Assembly: GCF_003675325.1 (NCBI RefSeq)
Contig: NZ_CP033073.1
Coordinates: 5,084,001-5,148,000 of the forward strand
DNA length: 64,000 bases
DNA from: Streptomyces dangxiongensis
GTDB taxonomy: Bacteria; Actinomycetota; Actinomycetes; Streptomycetales; Streptomycetaceae
Direction of reading: 5' to 3'
Both the position numbers and the translations under genes were made by a program. Positions 50,702 to 59,447 of this stretch are shown here, one piece after another. The notes under the pieces are model-generated. The model worked only from the letters and a program-made list of their open reading frames with translations. It ran no database searches and had not been told where the DNA came from. Positions within the stretch are counted from its first letter, which is position 1. Each line of letters begins with the position of its first letter.

Positions 50702-51464
50702 ATGCGTGATCTGCCTGCCCGGCGTCTCGCGTCCACCGCTCTCTGCGCGGCCGTCCTGGTCGGCATCACCGGCCCCGCCGCCGTCGCCGCCGACACGGCA
50801 CGCGGACACGGCCACGCCGTGCCCCGGACGCCCGGCCCAGCGGCGGAAAGGGGAGAGGCTGCTCGCACAGGTGAGGGCCCTCGGTGCCGCCGGTTCCGTC
50901 CTCGACCCGGTCGTCGACCTGCTCAACCGGTCGCTGGCGAAGGGCAGACTGCCCACCGACGAGGCCAGCAGGCTGGGGGAAGCGGCGAAGAAGGCCATCG
51001 CCAAGGCCGCCGAGGACCCCGCCCCGGCGACATCCGCGTCCCCCGCGTCCCCTGCGAAGCCCGCCACGCCCACGTCCCCCGCCTCCCCCTCGGCCGCCGC
51101 CTCCCCCTCGTCCCTGTCGTCCGCCGCCTCCCCCTCGGCCGTCGCGTCCCCGCAGGCCACCGAGCCCGCCACCCCCGCCAAGGCGGACGACGGCAAGCCG
51201 CCCTCGTCCCGTGACCTCACGGACGACGCGCTCTCCGCCCTCCGGACCGCGATCGACAACCTGGTGCAGGCGGCCACCGGCGGCCTCGACCAGCTCCTGT
51301 CGTCCGCCAGCGACGTGGTGTCCGGACTGGTGGACCTGCTCGGGACGACCCTCCTCAGCAGCGACATGCCCGCCCCCGGCGGCATCGACTCCCTGCCCTC
51401 CCTCCCGTCGCTGCCCGCCCTGCCGTCCCTCCCCGCGACGCCGAGCCTGACCGCCACCGGCTGA
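50702..51464 (+). pseudogene. Secreted Ala/Pro/Ser-rich protein, apparent frameshift
   Basis: From ATG 50702 a clear signal peptide is encoded (MRDLPARRLASTALCAAVLV to about 30, AVAA). The likely mature part continues in another frame: ERLLAQVRALGAAGSVLDPV, a Pro/Ala/Ser linker, then DALSALRTAIDNLVQAATGG and SLPSLPSLPALPSLP repeats, stopping at 51464. The switch is by one base and is explained by one extra C at 50822-50825 or one extra G at 50850-50853. Corrected, it is a ~253-residue exported helical protein of unknown function. Ribosome-binding site GAAAGGAAC precedes the ATG. Confidence 0.7.
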
Positions 51465-51636
51465 CCGGCCTGCCCGCCGATCGGCCGGTCACCGGCCCAG
51501 ACGGGGCCGGACTCCCCGCCGGCTCCACGGGGATCTCATATGTCTTCTCGGCGCGGGGTTTCCGGCCCGGCCGGACCTCGTTAGGCAGGGCGTCAGAATG
51601 CCCGGGGCGACGTGAGTTGCCGAGGAAAGGAACACC

Positions 51637-51924
51637 ATGAAGTCCCTGAAGGCTGCCGCCGTTGTCGCCGGTTCCGTCGCCCTTGCCGGCGTCGCCGCGC
51701 CCGCGTTCGCCTACGACGCCCAGCACCTGCCGCCCTTGAGTGTCAACGGCGGGCTCGCCCACGTCGCCGAGCACCCGCCCACCGTCACCGACCTGCTGCC
51801 GCTCAAGCACCAGTCGGACGCGCTCGACACCGAGAACAAGGACTCCGTGCTGAGCGGCGTCAAGGGCACCACCACGACCCTCAACAAGAAGGGGCTGCTG
51901 GGCGGCCTGCCTGTGCGGCACTGA
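51637..51924 (+). CDS. Small secreted protein
   Basis: A 95-residue exported protein with signal peptide MKSLKAAAVVAGSVALAGVA ending AFA (about 25). The mature chain reads YDAQHLPPLSVNGGLAHVAE then TVTDLLPLKHQSDALD and ends KKGLLGGLPVRH. No cysteine. I do not recognise a family beyond small actinomycete secreted proteins with a chaplin-cluster location. GAGGAAAGGAA precedes ATG 51637. Confidence 0.82.
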   Translation: MKSLKAAAVVAGSVALAGVAAPAFAYDAQHLPPLSVNGGLAHVAEHPPTVTDLLPLKHQSDALDTENKDSVLSGVKGTTTTLNKKGLLGGLPVRH

Positions 51925-52253
51925 CGTCCGCCGCACCGAACGGGCCGGTACCGCACCCGCGGGACCGGCCCCCGGCGTGTCTCCCCGGCCGCGTCCCCCG
52001 ATCGTGTGGAGCGGCCCCGGGCACTAGCCCGGAAGGGTGAGAAGCGACCGGACCGCCCCGCGGCCCGTCAGTATGGTCGCGCGATGACCTCGGTACCGAG
52101 CGGAACCCGCCCCTCCCGCGCCACCCGCGTCTGCCCCTCGGCCGGCCCCCGCCGGCCGGCCACCGGGGAGGCGCCGGCCGCGTTCGCGGGTGCCCCGGAG
52201 GCCACGAACGCCGCCGCCCGCCTCTGCCTGCCCGCGCGCAGCCTGCGCGCTTG

Positions 52254-52838
52254 ATGGGCCGGCAAGCGGGCGCGAGCCGCGGGCTCGCCCTGCTGATCGT
52301 GCTCACGGGGGCGCCGGGAGTGCTGGCCTCCTGGGTGATCACCCTGGACAAGTTCAAGCTGCTCCAGGACCCGCACTTCGTCCCCGGGTGCAGCCTGAAC
52401 CCGGTGCTCTCCTGCGGCAGCGTGATGAAGAGCGAGCAGGCCGCCGTCTTCGGGTTCCCCAACCCGATGCTGGGCCTGGTGGCCTACGGCATCGTGGTCT
52501 GCGCCGGCGTGAGCCTGCTCGCCGGAGCCCGCTTCCCCGGCTGGTACTGGCTGCTGTTCGAGGCGGGCTGCCTGTTCGGCGTCGGCTTCGTGTCCTGGCT
52601 CCAGTTCGAGTCGCTGTACCGGATCAACGCGCTGTGCCTGTGGTGCTGCCTGGCCTGGATCGCGACGATCATCCTGTTCTGGTACGTGACATCCGTCTGC
52701 GTGCGCCACGGATTCCTGCCCGCGCCCCACTGGCTCACGGCGTTCTTCGCCGAGTTCACCTGGGTGCTTCCCGTCCTGCACATCGGGGTGGTCGGCATGC
52801 TCGTACTGACCCGTTGGTGGGACTTCTGGACGAGCTGA
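52254..52838 (+). CDS. Vitamin K epoxide reductase (VKOR) family protein
   Basis: A 194-residue membrane protein with 4-5 hydrophobic segments that reoxidises disulfide-forming partners outside the membrane. It has the paired cysteines of VKOR: C in FVPGCSLNPVLSCGSVMKS (loop cysteines) and the active-site CXXC in INALCLWCCLAW. Disulfide formation is needed for chaplins and probably for the two-cysteine families here. ATG 52254 has no good ribosome-binding site; it overlaps the TGA of a 56-codon frame from ATG 52084, which may be the true N-terminus in another frame or a coupled leader. Confidence 0.85.
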   Translation: MGRQAGASRGLALLIVLTGAPGVLASWVITLDKFKLLQDPHFVPGCSLNPVLSCGSVMKSEQAAVFGFPNPMLGLVAYGIVVCAGVSLLAGARFPGWYWLLFEAGCLFGVGFVSWLQFESLYRINALCLWCCLAWIATIILFWYVTSVCVRHGFLPAPHWLTAFFAEFTWVLPVLHIGVVGMLVLTRWWDFWTS

Positions 52839-53179
52839 CCACTACGGCACCCGGGGAACGGTGCGCCGAAGCGTTTCCCGCTCGATACGCGCTACGGACG
52901 TCGAATCCCCGCATCCTGGAAGGGACCCCTCGGGCGGCGTGTTCAGGGCCCTGCACATGGAGGTGCCCAGGCTCGGCGCGGAGCTGCGGCTGCTGACGGC
53001 GGGCGCCCCCGACGGGCCCGCCGCGTCCCGGGCCGTACGCGCCCTGCCCCCGTACTCCGCCGTGCCCCGGGCCGTACGCCCCCTTCTCCCGTACACCCCG
53101 TATGGCCCTTCGCCGGTGACCCCGCGCCCCCCTCGCCGGTTAATCGGTAGGACATCCGAACCCGGAGGAGGAGCGAGCG
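52839..53179. other. Gap before melC1
   Basis: About 340 bp without a secure gene. A reading from about 52940, MEVPRLGAELRLLTAGAPDG, looks protein-like but runs without a stop into melC1 in a different frame. The direct repeat CCCGGGCCGTACGC occurs twice (near 53024 and 53067). GGAGGAGGAG at 53164-53173 is the melC1 ribosome-binding site. Confidence 0.4.
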
Positions 53180-53674
53180 ATGGTCGTCGGTGTCGGTGGC
53201 GTGGCGGTCGGTGCGGGACGGCGGGCCGGAGCGGGGGCGGGCAGACCCTCGCGGAGGGAGGTGGCGCGGGGGCTGCTGGCCTCCGCCGCCACCCTGGCGC
53301 TCGCCCCGGTCGTCGCCGCGTCCCGGCCCACGGCCCCGGCCGGCGGCACCGCGAGCGGTTCCTTCGACGAGACCTATCGGGGCCGCCGCATCCAGGGCGT
53401 CCTGATGCCGGCCGCGGGGCCCCGGGCGGCCGGCGGCCACTGGCGGATCACCATCGACAGCCGCCCGCTGCACCTGATGCGCCGGGCCGACGGCACCTGG
53501 CTGAGCATGGTCGACCACTACACGTCGTACCGCACGCCCCTGGAGGCCACCCGGGCGGCCGTCGACGGGCTCGGCCCCGGCCGGCGGCTGCGCGACCTGG
53601 CACCGGGACCGGTCGGCGACAGCGGGCCGGGCGACCACACGTACATGGGGGGCCGGCATGGCGTACGTGCGTAA
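53180..53674 (+). CDS. melC1: Tyrosinase copper chaperone/cofactor
   Basis: A 164-residue MelC1 protein that loads copper into the tyrosinase and helps export it. A twin-arginine-like leader is visible (PSRREVARGLLASAATLALA), followed by the domain SFDETYRGRRIQGVLMPAAG, PLHLMRRADGTWLSMVDHYT and TPLEATRAAVDGL, all typical of MelC1. GGAGGAGGAG precedes ATG 53180. It overlaps melC2 by 17 bp. Confidence 0.92.
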   Translation: MVVGVGGVAVGAGRRAGAGAGRPSRREVARGLLASAATLALAPVVAASRPTAPAGGTASGSFDETYRGRRIQGVLMPAAGPRAAGGHWRITIDSRPLHLMRRADGTWLSMVDHYTSYRTPLEATRAAVDGLGPGRRLRDLAPGPVGDSGPGDHTYMGGRHGVRA

Positions 53675-54524
53675 GGACGTCAGCACACTCACCCGCACCG
53701 AGCGCCGGCGGTTCGTCGACGCGCTGCTGGAGCTGAAACGGCGCGGGGAGTACGACGAGTTCGTGCGCGTGCACATCGACTTCTACACCACCGACGGCGA
53801 CGACGGCCTGCGCAGCGCCCACATGGCGCCGTCGTTCCTGCCCTGGCACCGCCGGTTCCTGCTGGAGCTGGAGCGGGCGCTGCGCCGCGTCGACTCCTCG
53901 GTGACGGTGCCGTACTGGGACTGGACCCGGGACCGCACGACGACCTCCGTGCCCTGGACGAAGGACCTCCTCGGCGGCAACGGGCGGCGCTCCGACCAGC
54001 AGGTGACCACCGGTCCGTTCGCCTACTCGGCGGGCCACTGGACCATCCGCGAGGGTGTCACCGACGGCCGGTTCCTCACCCGGGACCTGGGCCGGGCCGC
54101 CGCCCCCATCGAGCTGCCCACCCGCGGCGAACTCCAGGGGGCGCTCGACGACCCCGTGTACGACGCGTGGCCCTGGGACTCCACCGTCCGCAAGGGCTTC
54201 CGCAACAAACTGGAGGGCTGGGGGACCGGCACCGGCAGCGCCTCCTGGCGCAACCACAACCGGGTGCACCGCTGGGTCGGCGGCGTGATGCTCGGCGGCG
54301 CGTCCGTGAACGACCCGGTGTTCTGGCTGCACCACGCCTTCGTCGACCTCCAGTGGTCCCGCTGGCAGCGGGCCCACCACGACCACCGCTACCTGCCGGC
54401 CGAGCCGCCCCGGGCCACCGACGGCCAGCACGGCCGGGTCGTCGCCCGGCACGAGAAGCTGCCGCCGTGGGACGAGACACCGGACCGGCTGGAGGACGTG
54501 AGCCGGATCTACCGGTACGCGTGA
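53658..54524 (+). CDS. melC2: Tyrosinase
   Basis: A 288-residue type-3 copper enzyme that oxidises tyrosine to dopaquinone for melanin. Copper A ligands are H39, H55 and H64 (in VRVHIDF, SAHMAPSF and PWHRRFL); copper B ligands are H200 and H204 (NHNRVHRWVGG) and H226 (WLHHAFVD). No signal peptide; it leaves the cell with MelC1 through the Tat system. Translationally linked to melC1. TGCCGGGGCTC-type inverted repeats just after the stop (around 54550-54585) are a likely terminator. Confidence 0.95.
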   Translation: MAYVRKDVSTLTRTERRRFVDALLELKRRGEYDEFVRVHIDFYTTDGDDGLRSAHMAPSFLPWHRRFLLELERALRRVDSSVTVPYWDWTRDRTTTSVPWTKDLLGGNGRRSDQQVTTGPFAYSAGHWTIREGVTDGRFLTRDLGRAAAPIELPTRGELQGALDDPVYDAWPWDSTVRKGFRNKLEGWGTGTGSASWRNHNRVHRWVGGVMLGGASVNDPVFWLHHAFVDLQWSRWQRAHHDHRYLPAEPPRATDGQHGRVVARHEKLPPWDETPDRLEDVSRIYRYA

Positions 54525-54605
54525 GGTGCCCGCCGGGTGAAGCGGGCACGGGAAGAGCCCCGGCGCTCGGAGTGCCGGGGCTCTTGCCTGGGGATGCCGG
54601 CCGGC

Positions 54606-54878
54606 TCAGCCGCCGTAGCCCCCGGCCTTGCTCTCGTGACCGTCGTTGACGCAGACGTTGCCGAACGCCGGGTTCAGCAGGGCGATGACGTCGACGGTGT
54701 TGCCGCAGAGGTTGATCGGCACGTGGACCGGAACCTGGATGACGTTGCCCGACAGGACGCCGGGGGAACCGACGGCCGCGCCCTCGGCAGTGGCGTCGGC
54801 CAGGGCAAGCCCGGCCCCGCTGATCACCACGGCACTGGTGCCGAGAGCGACAGCGGCCGCCTTCGCGATGCGAGACAT
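54606..54878 (-). CDS. Short chaplin (ChpG-like)
   Basis: A 90-residue short chaplin: signal peptide MSRIAKAAAVALGTSAVVIS to about 28, then GSPGVLSGNVIQVPVHVPIN and cysteines in LCGNTVDVIALLNPAFGNVC, ending KAGGYGG. The Gly-Tyr-Gly-Gly tail and its place next to melC2 resemble S. coelicolor chpG. ATG 54878 is preceded by AAGGAGAACG. Confidence 0.93.
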   Translation of the reverse strand: MSRIAKAAAVALGTSAVVISGAGLALADATAEGAAVGSPGVLSGNVIQVPVHVPINLCGNTVDVIALLNPAFGNVCVNDGHESKAGGYGG

Positions 54879-55246
54879 CACGTTCTCCTTTGGTAGCTCG
54901 GATAGCGCAGCGGCAGACCAGCCGCCGCACTGTCCGTTCAACGGCGCCACGCGGGGCTGGTCACGGTGATCGGCCGGGGATCACCCTTTCAACGGCAACG
55001 CGCCCTCGGCGGACGAGCCGGGGCGGCGTGCACGCGCCTCCGGCGTTATTCGCAGGCACCGGTCCGGGGCCCTCACCTACCCTCCGGCCATGGACAACGA
55101 CAACCTTCCCGACGCGCGCAGCCGGCCCGGCCTCTGCCCGGAACCCGGCACTCCCGGCGCGCAGCCGGCCCGGCCCCGGAGGCCGGCCGAGCGAGTCCGA
55201 GGGCGCCCCGGGCACGCCGTCGGCGTCGGGCGGGCGGCCGTCGGTC
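54879..55246. other. Gap between short chaplin and dehydrogenase genes
   Basis: Holds the chaplin promoter side and no gene I can support. An ATG at 55090 opens a frame (MDNDNLPDARSRPG) that soon becomes low-complexity and runs into the convergent dehydrogenase gene. Confidence 0.4.
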
Positions 55247-56206
55247 TCAGGGCAGCCGGCGTATTGGCGCCCCCTCCAGCCAGGCCCGGACGTCCTCCAC
55301 CGCCTGGCCGTAGTACGTCGTGTAGTTGGCGTGGGAGACGTAGCCGAGGTGGGGTGTGGCGAGGAGGCGGGGCGCGGTCCGCATGGGGTGGTCGGCGGGC
55401 AGCGGTTCGATGTCGAAGACGTCGACGCCGGCGCCCGCGATCCGGCCCTCGTGCAGCGCGGCCAGCAGCGCGTCCTGGTCGACGATCGCCGCGCGCGAGG
55501 TGTTGACCAGATAGGCGGTCGGTTTCATCAGGGCGAGTTCGGCGGCGCCGAGAAGACCGCGGGTACGGTCACCGAGGGCCAGATGGACGGAGACGAAGTC
55601 GCTCGTGGTGAGCAACTCCTCCTTGGAGGCGGCGAGTTCCACCCCGGACTCGGCGGCGCGCTCCTCGGTGAGGTTCTGGCTCCACGCGCTCACCCGCATC
55701 CCGAAGGCGAGCCCGACCTGCGCCACCCGGCTGCCGATCTTCCCGAGCCCGAGCAGCCCCAGCCGGCGTCCGTGCAGATCGGCACCGACGGTCGACTGCC
55801 AGGGCCCGTTGTGGCGCAGCGCGGTGCTCTCCTGGACGATCCCCCGGGCGAGACCGAGCAGCAGCGCCCAGGTCAGCTCGACCGGTGGGGTACTGGCGCT
55901 CGCCGTACCGCACACGGTGACGCCGTGGGCCTCGGCGGCGGCGTAGTCGATGACGCTGTTGCGCATCCCGGAGGCGACGAGCAGCCTCAGCCGGGGGAGG
56001 CGGGCGATCAGGGAGCCGGGAAAGGGGACGCGTTCGCGCAGGGTGACGACGATGTCGTAGTCGGCGAGGGCAGCGGCGAGGGCGTCCTCGTCACCGAGGT
56101 GCTCGCGCAACGAGACGACCTCCACCCGCTCCCCGAGCACCGACCAGTCGGCCAACTCGGTGGCCACCCCCTGGAAGTCGTCCAGCACCGCACAACGAAG
56201 TCGCAC
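55247..56206 (-). CDS. D-2-hydroxyacid dehydrogenase family protein
   Basis: A 319-residue NAD-dependent dehydrogenase. The Rossmann motif is LGLLGLGKIGSRVAQVGLAF near residue 150, the substrate/catalytic arginine and glutamate lie in LVNTSRAAIVDQDALLAAL and GAGVDVFDIEPL, and the catalytic histidine is in LLATPHLGYVS. The exact acid (glycerate, phosphoglycerate, other) cannot be told. Monocistronic. Confidence 0.9.
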   Translation of the reverse strand: MRLRCAVLDDFQGVATELADWSVLGERVEVVSLREHLGDEDALAAALADYDIVVTLRERVPFPGSLIARLPRLRLLVASGMRNSVIDYAAAEAHGVTVCGTASASTPPVELTWALLLGLARGIVQESTALRHNGPWQSTVGADLHGRRLGLLGLGKIGSRVAQVGLAFGMRVSAWSQNLTEERAAESGVELAASKEELLTTSDFVSVHLALGDRTRGLLGAAELALMKPTAYLVNTSRAAIVDQDALLAALHEGRIAGAGVDVFDIEPLPADHPMRTAPRLLATPHLGYVSHANYTTYYGQAVEDVRAWLEGAPIRRLP

Positions 56207-56482
56207 GTCGTCTCCCTCCCGCCTACGACTCTAACGACCACCCCTCGACGGGGCGTTCGTCAGGCAGCACAGCGCGTCCGGTCTCGCGCCGGGGCCTCAG
56301 CCCTGTACGCGCGCCTCTCGACGTGGTGCGACATTCCCGTCGATGACGTGAAGGCATATGGAGAATCCGTGTGACCGGGGAACTGTGTGACCGTCATGGC
56401 CGTCCCCTTCGGCATGTCCACGGCATCCCGCCAGTATGCTCTTCGGGTCTTCTCGCCCTGACCAGCCGACCAGGAGTGCACG

Positions 56483-56839
56483 ATGTTCAAAGCCCGGACG
56501 ACCACAGGCCTGTCGATCCTCGCGGCCGTCGCGGCCAGCACGCTGCTCCTGGGCTGCTCGTCCTCCGTCGAGGTCAAGAAGTCCACGCCGCCGACGCTGT
56601 CCGCGGACAAGCTCTCCGGCACGCTCTCCGAAAAGCTCGCCGCCGCCACGGGGCAGCCGAAGCCGCACGTCTCCTGCCCCGAGGACCTCGTCGGCAAGGT
56701 CGGCACCACCTCGCGCTGCACGCTCACGGCGGACGACGGCAGCACCCTGGGCGTGACGGTCAAGGTCACCTCCGTCAGCGGCGGCCGGATCCACTACGAC
56801 TTCAAGGCCGACGACAAGGCCTCCCCGGCGCCTAACTGA
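56483..56839 (+). CDS. DUF4333 lipoprotein
   Basis: A 118-residue lipoprotein: signal sequence MFKARTTTGLSILAAVAAST with lipobox LLLGC (Cys at about 25), then a DUF4333 domain with the conserved cysteine pair in VSCPEDLVGKVGTTSRCTL. Anchored on the outer face of the membrane. Function unknown; DUF4333 is common in actinobacteria. Confidence 0.88.
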   Translation: MFKARTTTGLSILAAVAASTLLLGCSSSVEVKKSTPPTLSADKLSGTLSEKLAAATGQPKPHVSCPEDLVGKVGTTSRCTLTADDGSTLGVTVKVTSVSGGRIHYDFKADDKASPAPN

Positions 56840-56968
56840 CCTGCTCGCGGAACCAGTTGGGTCAGATCCGCTTACTCGGCCGAGGGCGCTACGGTACGAG
56901 CGGATCGTTGCGACGGGGGCGTCCGCCACGCCGGCGCCGGGCAGCGGCAGACACGGGAGGCAAGGCTG

Positions 56969-57406
56969 ATGGCAGGCACGGAACCGGGAAGCACCGCGAC
57001 GGCACAGTCCGTCGGGATGCGACTGAACCAGCTACCGGGCGATGCCGGAGGCTCCCCGACTCCACCGGGCCTGATCGGCGGTCAGCAGAAGCTCGCCTCC
57101 ACGCCGGCCCAGAAACAGACCGCCGCCAACGCCATCGAGCAGCACATCCAGCCCGACACCCGCAAAGCCGGAGACTACGCGGACACGGAGACCGACACGG
57201 CGGTCAAGGCCTTCCACGACGGATGGCACACCTCGGGGGCGCTGAAGAAGGCGCACACGGCCTGGGGACAGCAGGTGACGAACCTGATGAACATGCTCGC
57301 CGCGGACAAGGCGGCCCTGCGCAGCGCCAACACCACCTTGCAGGGCACGGACCTGCAGGTCGGTTCCCAGACGAACAACTCGGTGTCGGCGCTCTACGGG
57401 TACTGA
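56969..57406 (+). CDS. Small helical protein, type VII-substrate-like
   Basis: A 145-residue protein of mostly Ala/Thr/Gln-rich helices: AQKQTAANAIEQHIQPDTRK, then AVKAFHDGWHTSGALKKAHT and WGQQVTNLMNMLAADKAALR. The W near the middle, the helical hairpin pattern and the following gene with a WSG motif suggest an ESX/WXG-type partner protein. No signal peptide, as expected for such substrates. Inference only; no characterised homologue is known to me. Confidence 0.7.
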   Translation: MAGTEPGSTATAQSVGMRLNQLPGDAGGSPTPPGLIGGQQKLASTPAQKQTAANAIEQHIQPDTRKAGDYADTETDTAVKAFHDGWHTSGALKKAHTAWGQQVTNLMNMLAADKAALRSANTTLQGTDLQVGSQTNNSVSALYGY

Positions 57407-57483
57407 CCGGGCGGTGCCACGCGGCTGGGTCCTGGGCCGAGGCCGCAACTCGCAGACAGCCGGGCAATGACAACGGGGAACCC

Positions 57484-58809
57484 ATGCCGACGTATCACGA
57501 GATCATGACGACCGACCTGTCCGCGCTCACGACGGCCGCAGAGCGCTGGGACGGGATGGCGAAAGAGTTCAACAAGCAGGAGACCGCCTACCGGCGCGAC
57601 GTCTACGGCATCACCCTGTCTCCGGGCTGGTCGGGGCTGAGCGCGGACGCCGCGAACGGACGCTTCAACGTCACGCTCAAGCAGTTCCAGGCCGCGCAGG
57701 TCGAGGCGAAGGCGGTGGCCTCACTGCTGCGTGAGGCGCACACGGACTTCACGGACCTCCGCAAGAAGCTGGAGTCCGCCCGGGCGGACGCCGTCAAGGC
57801 GGGCATGGCGGTATCGGAGGGAGGCGTGGTCTCGTACGACACCACGAAGCTGTCCGACGGTGAGCGCAACGCCCTGCACCACGACCCCGACTACCAGCAC
57901 TCCGTCGGCAAGGCCGTCACCTCCTGGCAGGCGGAGATCGATCGGCTCGTGAAGGAGATGGGCGACACCGACACCGAGGTCGAGAACGCCCTCACCCGGG
58001 TGGTGCTCGACTCCGACCTCAGTGACGGCACGCTCACCGGCTTCAACGGCCACGCCCACGGCGACATCAAGACGTACGAGGACGAGGCGGAGCGAGAGGC
58101 CGCCCGGACCGAACCCGACGGGTGGAAGTCCGAAGGAAAGACCGAGACGTCCGGCCCCGGTGTCGGGGCGAGTGCGACGGGGCCGGACTTCGGATCCGGC
58201 AAACTCGGCGAGGCGGAGGCGCACGCCGACCTGGGCAGCGCGAGCGCCGAGGGCTCGCTCACCCGGGGGCCGTGGAAACTCGACGGAAAGGCCGAGGCCT
58301 ACGCCGGAGCCAAGGGTTCCGCCAGCGGCGGCGTCTCCCAGAACGGCGTGGAAGGGAACGCGAGCGTCTTCGCGGGGGGTGAGGGCTCCGCCGAGGGCGG
58401 TGTCGGTGTCGGCCCGGTCGGCGTCTCCGCGAAGGTCGAGGGCATGGCGGGGGCCGAGGCCAACGTCGACGCGGGGGTCGGCGGCGAGGGTGTACACCTG
58501 GGGGGCGAGGCCTTCGCGGGCGCCAAGGGCGGCGGCGAGGTCGGCGCGGACGTCGGAGGGGTCTCGGCGGGCTTCTCCGCCCAGGGTTGGGCCGGTCCCG
58601 GCGCCGAAGCCAGCCTGGACCTCGGCAAGAACAACGAAGGCGTGTGGAAATTCAGCACCAAGGTGGGTCTCTCTCCCGCCCTCGGCGGTGAGCTGGGCTT
58701 CGAATTCAGTGTCGACCCGGGCAAGGTCGCCGACACCGCTGGTGACCTGGCCGGTGCCGTCAGCCATGGTGCGAGTTCGTTCGGGCATGCGGTCACCAGC
58801 GTGTTCTGA
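57484..58809 (+). CDS. WXG-type N-terminus with Gly/Ala-rich repeat region
   Basis: A 441-residue protein. Residues 1-160 are a long helical bundle (LTTAAERWDGMAKEFNKQET, then a WSG turn in LSPGWSGLSADAANGRF), like the LXG/WXG domains of type VII secretion substrates. Residues 200-430 are Gly/Ala/Glu-rich with imperfect repeats of G-x-A-x-A-x-A pattern (AEAYAGAKGSASGG, AFAGAKGGGEVGADVGG), predicted beta-rich. No obvious catalytic toxin domain at the C-terminus. It follows a small helical gene by 77 bp and precedes an LpqN-like gene. Confidence 0.78.
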   Translation: MPTYHEIMTTDLSALTTAAERWDGMAKEFNKQETAYRRDVYGITLSPGWSGLSADAANGRFNVTLKQFQAAQVEAKAVASLLREAHTDFTDLRKKLESARADAVKAGMAVSEGGVVSYDTTKLSDGERNALHHDPDYQHSVGKAVTSWQAEIDRLVKEMGDTDTEVENALTRVVLDSDLSDGTLTGFNGHAHGDIKTYEDEAEREAARTEPDGWKSEGKTETSGPGVGASATGPDFGSGKLGEAEAHADLGSASAEGSLTRGPWKLDGKAEAYAGAKGSASGGVSQNGVEGNASVFAGGEGSAEGGVGVGPVGVSAKVEGMAGAEANVDAGVGGEGVHLGGEAFAGAKGGGEVGADVGGVSAGFSAQGWAGPGAEASLDLGKNNEGVWKFSTKVGLSPALGGELGFEFSVDPGKVADTAGDLAGAVSHGASSFGHAVTSVF

Positions 58810-58889
58810 CCCCATTTCTACGTGCTCCGATCCGGCGCTCCATGTGGCTCACCGCCACGGGTGTGCCGTCGGAGGAAGGAAACCTCGTA

Positions 58890-59387
58890 ATGTCGACGAC
58901 CCTGCCGATCCCGATCCAGTTCGATGTGCCGCAAGGCTGGCGAGCCGCGCCCCCGGACGAGGTCGGCGCTCCCGGTGCGGCGTTCGTCGCGGTCCATCTG
59001 CCGTCGGACGCCGGCTTCACCGCGAACATCACCGTCGACGGCGAATACCGCCCCGACCCGGCGACGCTCCCCGAGATCGCCGACGAGTCGGTGGAAGTCA
59101 TGGACAGGTCCGTCGCGACGGTCATGGTCACCGACCGCCGGGAGACCGGCTCCGCGGACGCGCCGGGCCTCACACAGACCCTGGCCTTCTCGGTCGTCAC
59201 CGGCCGGCAGCGCCACGACCTCGTCCAGTCGCAGGCGTACTTGTCCATGCTCGACGTCGACGACCCGCACCGGCGGGTCGTGATCCGGCTGATGTTCACC
59301 TCCACCGCGTCACAGCATCCCGCCCTGCTGGACGACTTCCGGGACCTGGTGCGCAGCGTTCGCCCGGGTGAGGGCGCGACACCGTAG
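58890..59387 (+). CDS. LpqN/DUF1795-like protein
   Basis: A 165-residue protein beginning MSTTLPIPIQFDVPQGWRAA, with AAFVAVHLPSDAGFTANITV and VVTGRQRHDLVQSQAYLSML. The F-V-P-x-G-W start and F-x-x-N-I-x-V strand match the LpqN/PsbP-like fold, often coded beside type VII-like genes. No signal peptide with this start. GGAGGAAGG lies about 10 nt before ATG 58890. A role as chaperone or immunity partner of the preceding protein is possible but unproven. Confidence 0.75.
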   Translation: MSTTLPIPIQFDVPQGWRAAPPDEVGAPGAAFVAVHLPSDAGFTANITVDGEYRPDPATLPEIADESVEVMDRSVATVMVTDRRETGSADAPGLTQTLAFSVVTGRQRHDLVQSQAYLSMLDVDDPHRRVVIRLMFTSTASQHPALLDDFRDLVRSVRPGEGATP

Positions 59388-59447
59388 CGGTTCACGGGCG
59401 GCGGGCGAGGCTTGTGCCACCGGCACCGCCCTTCGTAGGTTGACCCC

